Source: Bacteroidota bacterium (lineage in GTDB: Bacteria > Bacteroidota > Bacteroidia > Bacteroidales > Paludibacteraceae). From it: a stretch of DNA of 8,723 nt. The notes below the pieces were generated by a model. It saw only the letters and a list, made by a program, of their open reading frames with translations, did no database searches and was not told the origin of the DNA. The stretch lies in contig JAKLIM010000142.1 in NCBI GenBank assembly GCA_022709605.1, positions 1-8,723 on the forward strand. Direction: 5' to 3'. A program made the position numbers and the translations under genes. This document shows positions 5,919 through 8,723 of the stretch, in pieces (positions within the stretch are counted from its first letter, which is position 1; every line of letters starts with the position of its first letter).

Positions 5919-5949
5919 CAAAGATATATTATTTTATATCATAAAGCAA
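5919..5949 (-). promoter_or_regulatory. Candidate promoter of hicAB
   Basis: On the minus strand TATCTTTG (5926 down to 5919) matches the Bacteroidota -7 consensus TAnnTTTG exactly, 25 nt upstream of the hicA ATG. At the expected 19-nt spacing the -33 position (5949 down to 5946) reads TTGC, a weak match to TTTG. Confidence 0.6.
5923..5940. promoter_or_regulatory. Inverted repeat, candidate HicB operator
   Basis: GATATA and TATATC form a perfect 6-bp inverted repeat around a 6-nt AT spacer. One arm overlaps the -7 box of the hicA promoter, the position expected for an operator bound by the DNA-binding end of HicB. AT-rich DNA gives such matches by chance fairly often, so this is a hypothesis. 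Confidence 0.4.
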
Positions 5950-6067
5950 TATTTTCTATTTTTTTTAAGTTTTTGAATTAATTCGTGGTTAAAATAAAAT
6001 ATTTTAATCTCATTTTATCACAGCTAAGTGTCAAGTTCTCCCTGAATCTCACTGCGACCTCTCCCTA

Positions 6068-6133
6068 TTCCGAGATTTCGGAACCTTCTCCCAACCTCTT
6101 CCGCCCTTTGGGCACATTCTCCAAAGGAGAAGG
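6068..6133. repeat. Imperfect palindromic (REP-like) element
   Basis: Several stems are packed together. TTCCGA-GATT-TCGGAA is at 6068-6083 and GCCC-TTT-GGGC at 6103-6113. CCTTCTCC at 6084-6091 can pair with GGAGAAGG at 6126-6133, while TTCTCC-AAA-GGAGAA at 6117-6131 is an alternative local hairpin. The C/T-rich composition differs from the surrounding AT-rich DNA. C-rich palindromes of this general look are common dispersed repeats in Bacteroidota genomes, but copy number cannot be seen from one window. Confidence 0.55.
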
Positions 6134-6175
6134 AAAAGGTAAAAAAGTTATTTGAGGGGCTTGCAGTAAGCAACG

Positions 6176-6301
6176 ATGGAAGGTTATCGAAAGAAATTAG
6201 TTTTGTTACTTATTTTACAAATGGGATTAATTGTTAGCACATGCGATATTAAATTGTATAGTTGTAAATTAAATGCATTGAAATTTAGATTTTCACAATA
6301 A
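6176..6301 (+). CDS. Possible 41-residue small protein
   Basis: An ATG-started frame reads MEGYRKKLVLLLILQMGLIV, then STCDIKLYSCK, ending in RFSQ and TAA. The layout resembles an export signal: basic residues at 5-7, a hydrophobic stretch at about 8-20, then VSTC, which only loosely resembles a lipoprotein box because Thr at the -1 position is atypical. The mature part would be under 20 residues. The stop overlaps the first base of the terminator stem at 6301, so a transcript could end there. No clear promoter is visible upstream. It could equally be a chance frame in AT-rich DNA or the 5' remnant of a lost lipoprotein gene. Confidence 0.25.
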   Translation: MEGYRKKLVLLLILQMGLIVSTCDIKLYSCKLNALKFRFSQ

Positions 6302-6337
6302 AAAACCGCGAATCAAAAAGTTTGATTCGCGGTTTTT
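6301..6337 (-). terminator. Strong intrinsic terminator, potentially bidirectional
   Basis: A perfect 17-bp stem (AAAAACCGCGAATCAAA at 6301-6317 and its complement at 6321-6337) closes a 3-nt loop. The stem base is A/T, giving a T-run on either strand. It lies 26 nt after the stop of the minus-strand metY-like gene, which it most likely serves. It would also stop plus-strand transcripts. Confidence 0.9.
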
Positions 6338-6363
6338 GTTATAAATGTATCCGGAGCAAATAT

Positions 6364-7596
6364 CTATACAAGTGCCTGAACAAAATCGGCGTATAAATCG
6401 GTGACATCTTCCAGACCTACCGAAATTCGAATTGTTTTATCGGAAACGTTCATTTCTTTTCGTATTTCGGGAGTGAAATTCCCAAATATTGTACTTGCCG
6501 GATGAATGGCTAATGTTTTGTTATCGAACAAATTAGTAGCGCGCTTAATGGTTTTCAGTTTGTTCAGAAACGCGAAACATGCTTCGCGTGACGAAAGATT
6601 GAAGGTGAACATGGCACCGGGATAATCGCCAAATTGTTTTTTGCTGAGTTCGTAATATTTGTTGGCGGGCAAACCGGTGTAATTAACGGATTCGACTCCT
6701 GCAATTTTTTCGACTAAGGTTACTAACTCGAGGCAGTTTTTGGTGACTTTTTCGTAACGCAACGAAAGTGTTTCGAGCCCAAGTGTTTGCATGTAAGCCG
6801 CTTGCGGAGTCATGTATGCACCTAGGTTGCGATGTACTTCTTTGCGGAGTTTGGCCGTAAATGCCCCTTTCCCGAAATCTTTGGCCATGGTGTGTAATTT
6901 TGGCGAAGACATCCAATCAAAATCGCCATAGTCGATGACCAAACCTCCCAGGCTGGTAGCGCCTCCTGAAATGTATTTGGTGCTTGATACAATTTCGATG
7001 TCAATACCAAATTCTTTTGCTTTGAACGCACAAAATGGAATGATGGTGGTATCGGCAATCAATGGAACGCCGCTTTGTTTGGTTATTTTTGAAAGTGATT
7101 TTAAATCAACTACTTCCATTTGTGGATTGGTGATTATTTCGAGAAAAACGGCACAGGTATTGGCATCGATTAATGCTTCGACTTCATCTAAATTTGTTAA
7201 ATCGCAAAACCGTGTTTCAACACCATAAGCGGACATTGTATTGGCAAAAAACGAATATGTATTTCCGAATAAATGACGGGAAGTGATAATATTACTGCCG
7301 GTTTTTGCAATGGTAATAATAGCGTTTGAAATAGCCGCCATGCCCGAATTAAGGGCTGTAACACTCAATGCGCCGGTTATGATACTTACGCGGTCTTCGA
7401 AATACTGCACCGTAGGATTGGTAATGCGCGAATAAGCAAACTCAGCCGATTTTCCTGTAAAAGCGGATTCCATCTGTTCGGCAGAATCAAACTCGTAAGC
7501 TACCGAATTATACACAGGCATACTCAAGGCGTTATACGCATCGGGTTTGGTGTATTTTGTATGCAAGATTTTACTGTCGAAAGATAATTTAGACAT
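6364..7596 (-). CDS. metY: O-acetylhomoserine sulfhydrylase-like PLP enzyme
   Basis: This is a Cys/Met-metabolism PLP-dependent enzyme (fold type I). It probably adds sulfide to O-acetylhomoserine to give homocysteine for methionine synthesis. The protein has 410 residues. Visible family features are YSRITNPT at 55-62 (phosphate-site Tyr and Arg), SGMAAI at 84-89, ADTT at 181-184 with Asp182 for the cofactor ring nitrogen, SSTKY at 204-208 with the PLP-binding Lys207, SGGATSLGG at 210-218 and IRISVGLED at 389-397. The GG-x-TS-x-GG segment and the overall length favour MetY over MetB/MetC, but the exact substrate is inferred. ADTTIIPF replaces the more usual VDNTFxTP. I chose the ATG at 7596; an earlier frame start at 7668 would add 24 residues encoded by heptad repeats. 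It lies downstream of pheT and ends at a strong terminator. Confidence 0.88.
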   Translation of the reverse strand: MSKLSFDSKILHTKYTKPDAYNALSMPVYNSVAYEFDSAEQMESAFTGKSAEFAYSRITNPTVQYFEDRVSIITGALSVTALNSGMAAISNAIITIAKTGSNIITSRHLFGNTYSFFANTMSAYGVETRFCDLTNLDEVEALIDANTCAVFLEIITNPQMEVVDLKSLSKITKQSGVPLIADTTIIPFCAFKAKEFGIDIEIVSSTKYISGGATSLGGLVIDYGDFDWMSSPKLHTMAKDFGKGAFTAKLRKEVHRNLGAYMTPQAAYMQTLGLETLSLRYEKVTKNCLELVTLVEKIAGVESVNYTGLPANKYYELSKKQFGDYPGAMFTFNLSSREACFAFLNKLKTIKRATNLFDNKTLAIHPASTIFGNFTPEIRKEMNVSDKTIRISVGLEDVTDLYADFVQALV

Positions 7597-7605
7597 ATTT
7601 TTTAA

Positions 7606-7633
7606 AAGAATAAAGAGTAAAGAACAAAGAGTA
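7606..7633 (+). repeat. Four AAGANNN heptads upstream of the metY-like gene
   Basis: AAGAATA, AAGAGTA, AAGAACA and AAGAGTA follow one another in phase. These are the same kind of units as in the eleven-unit array at 2405-2481, and the units AAGAGTA, AAGAACA and AAGAATA occur in both. Relative to the neighbouring gene the orientation is reversed compared with that array. Confidence 0.75.
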
Positions 7634-7659
7634 AATGATGTGTAACGATCAAATATTTC

Positions 7660-7710
7660 AAACCTCAAACCTCAAACTCCTGAAACACGAAACTTGAAAC
7701 CCGAAACACA
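7660..7710 (-). repeat. Seven AAACNNN heptads between pheT and the metY-like gene
   Basis: Three units (7660-7680: AAACCTC, AAACCTC, AAACTCC), a TG interruption, and four units (7683-7710: AAACACG, AAACTTG, AAACCCG, AAACACA) share a constant AAAC half and a variable triplet. On the coding strand of the flanking genes the units end in GTTT. The array begins directly after the pheT stop codon and fills nearly half of the 114-nt spacer. Confidence 0.8.
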
Positions 7711-8723
7711 TTATCTTAACTTTGCTCCTAATTTATTTTCAAAATTACCGAACAATTTTTTCATGATGGTTTCTATCTGATTGTCGGTAAGGGTTTTAGT
7801 TTCGTCCTGAAGCAGGAAGCTTACTGCATACGATTTTTTGCCAGATTCGAGGTTTTTACCCTCGTATACATCGAATAAGGTCACTTTCTTGAGTAATTTA
7901 CGTTCGGTATCGAAAGCAATTTTTTCTATTTCGGCAAATGTTACGTTTTTGTCGAGCAACATAGCCAAATCGCGTTTCACTTCGGGGAATTTCGGAATTT
8001 CGGAATATTGAACTTTGTGATGTCCCAATTCTGACAGAATGGCGTTCCAGTTCAAATCGGCATAATACACTTCCTGATCGATATCGGCAACTTTACGTAT
8101 TTTTGGATGAACAATGCCATAAATTGCAAGTTTATTACCCCGTGGACTGTAAACGGTCAATGCTTCGCTCAACAAATCGTCGGCATATTCGCCTGTCACC
8201 AATTTGCGCAGGTTGAATCCCAATCTGATGAAAATATTCTCGATGTAAGCTTTTAGTTCATATATGGTCGATTCTTCGCTTCCCGATGTCCACGATTGTC
8301 CGTGTTTTTTACCCGTTAGCCAAAGTGCCAAATGATAATCCTCGGAATAGGCTGCCAGCGTATTGCCTTCTTTTTTGTTATCGGCCTGATAATAATAGCA
8401 GTTTCCGAATTCGTATAATTTCAAATCGGCGTTTTTGCGATTTACATTGCGGTTAATGTTTTCCAAACCTCCGAACAATAAAGTCTGACGCATAACACTC
8501 AAATCGGAACTTAAAGCATTGATAATCTTAACGCTATGAGTAGCCGGATACGAAGTTAAATCGGTATAATATGCACCTTTGGTAAGCGAATTATTCAACA
8601 CTTCGTTGAAACCCTGCGCTGTAAGTTGCTCAGCAATCAGGTTCTGAAGTTTATGGCTGTCGGGTTTTGAACTGTAACTCAGGTTGGACATCAGCTTTTC
8701 GCCAATTTCCACATTGTTGTAAC
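7711..8723 (-). CDS. pheT: Phenylalanyl-tRNA synthetase beta subunit, C-terminal part
   Basis: PheT is the beta chain of the alpha2-beta2 enzyme that charges tRNA-Phe. The frame is open to the window edge and gives 336 C-terminal residues out of roughly 800 expected, so the gene is cut by the window, not broken. It begins in YNNVEIGEKL, a segment close to the end of the B5 region. It continues through the catalytic-like core domain, with SSDLSVMRQTLLFGGLENINRN and LKLYEFGN. It ends with the FDX-ACB anticodon-binding domain (about the last 97 residues), marked by PKFPEVKRDLAMLLD, LFDVYEG, GKKSYA and LQDETKTLTD. The GTG at 8712 is internal. The metY-like gene follows 114 nt downstream on the same strand, and read-through is possible since no terminator separates them. 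Confidence 0.96.
   Translation of the reverse strand, partial: YNNVEIGEKLMSNLSYSSKPDSHKLQNLIAEQLTAQGFNEVLNNSLTKGAYYTDLTSYPATHSVKIINALSSDLSVMRQTLLFGGLENINRNVNRKNADLKLYEFGNCYYYQADNKKEGNTLAAYSEDYHLALWLTGKKHGQSWTSGSEESTIYELKAYIENIFIRLGFNLRKLVTGEYADDLLSEALTVYSPRGNKLAIYGIVHPKIRKVADIDQEVYYADLNWNAILSELGHHKVQYSEIPKFPEVKRDLAMLLDKNVTFAEIEKIAFDTERKLLKKVTLFDVYEGKNLESGKKSYAVSFLLQDETKTLTDNQIETIMKKLFGNFENKLGAKLR

Larger units (their letters stand above)
5941..6363. other. Gene-poor spacer between hicA and the metY-like gene
   Basis: With the hicA upstream region this makes 470 nt without a confident gene. From 5941 to about 6020 it is AT-rich with nothing recognisable. From about 6035 to 6142 it becomes C/T-rich and carries several inverted repeats. 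From 6176 to 6301 there is a possible small plus-strand ORF, and at 6301-6337 a strong terminator hairpin. No tRNA, rRNA or riboswitch pattern was recognised. Confidence 0.7.

Noticed and set aside
7597..7668. In-frame ATG at 7668 extending the metY-like protein by 24 residues
   Set aside because: Much of the extension is translated from the AAGANNN heptad array; the conserved protein begins at MSKLSFDSKILHTKY (7596).

Overview
The window looks like a chromosomal stretch from a member of the Bacteroidota, most likely Bacteroidales or a close relative. The base composition is AT-rich. The start codons lack clear Shine-Dalgarno sequences and are instead preceded by A-rich leaders. Two good matches to the Bacteroidota -7 promoter element TAnnTTTG are visible. 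The gene content also fits: a DUF4924-like protein, a CTC-type L25, and the order L25 / Pth / S4-domain protein. No species can be assigned from the sequence alone.

Plus strand, 1-5105. The window opens inside rplY (ribosomal protein L25/CTC, 5' end missing). It is followed 11 nt later by pth (peptidyl-tRNA hydrolase), then an Hsp15-like S4 RNA-binding protein and a DUF4924-like protein. The first three genes form a translation-related group. After a repeat-filled spacer with a good promoter come rfbA, rfbC and rfbD. These supply three of the four steps from glucose-1-phosphate to dTDP-L-rhamnose. The 4,6-dehydratase gene rfbB is not in the window.

Minus strand, 5285-8723. A hicA-hicB toxin-antitoxin pair converges on rfbD and has its own promoter, a candidate operator and a terminator. 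A 470-nt stretch without a confident gene follows. It holds an imperfect palindromic (REP-like) repeat, a possible 41-residue plus-strand ORF and a strong 17-bp terminator hairpin. Beyond it lie a PLP-dependent O-acetylhomoserine sulfhydrylase-like enzyme and the C-terminal half of pheT (phenylalanyl-tRNA synthetase beta chain, cut by the window edge).

The coding content is mostly housekeeping plus one common toxin-antitoxin module; I did not find a convincing new multi-gene system. The most unusual signal is in the spacers. Several are filled with in-phase 7- or 8-nt repeats that keep a constant four-base half and vary the rest, such as eleven consecutive AAGANNN units at 2405-2481 and AAACNNN units at 7660-7710. 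An 18-bp perfect palindrome sits inside one such array at 3538-3555, and a near-copy with matching flanks lies in opposite orientation at 1207-1231. These arrays also create spurious N-terminal extensions on two genes, so both starts were moved downstream.
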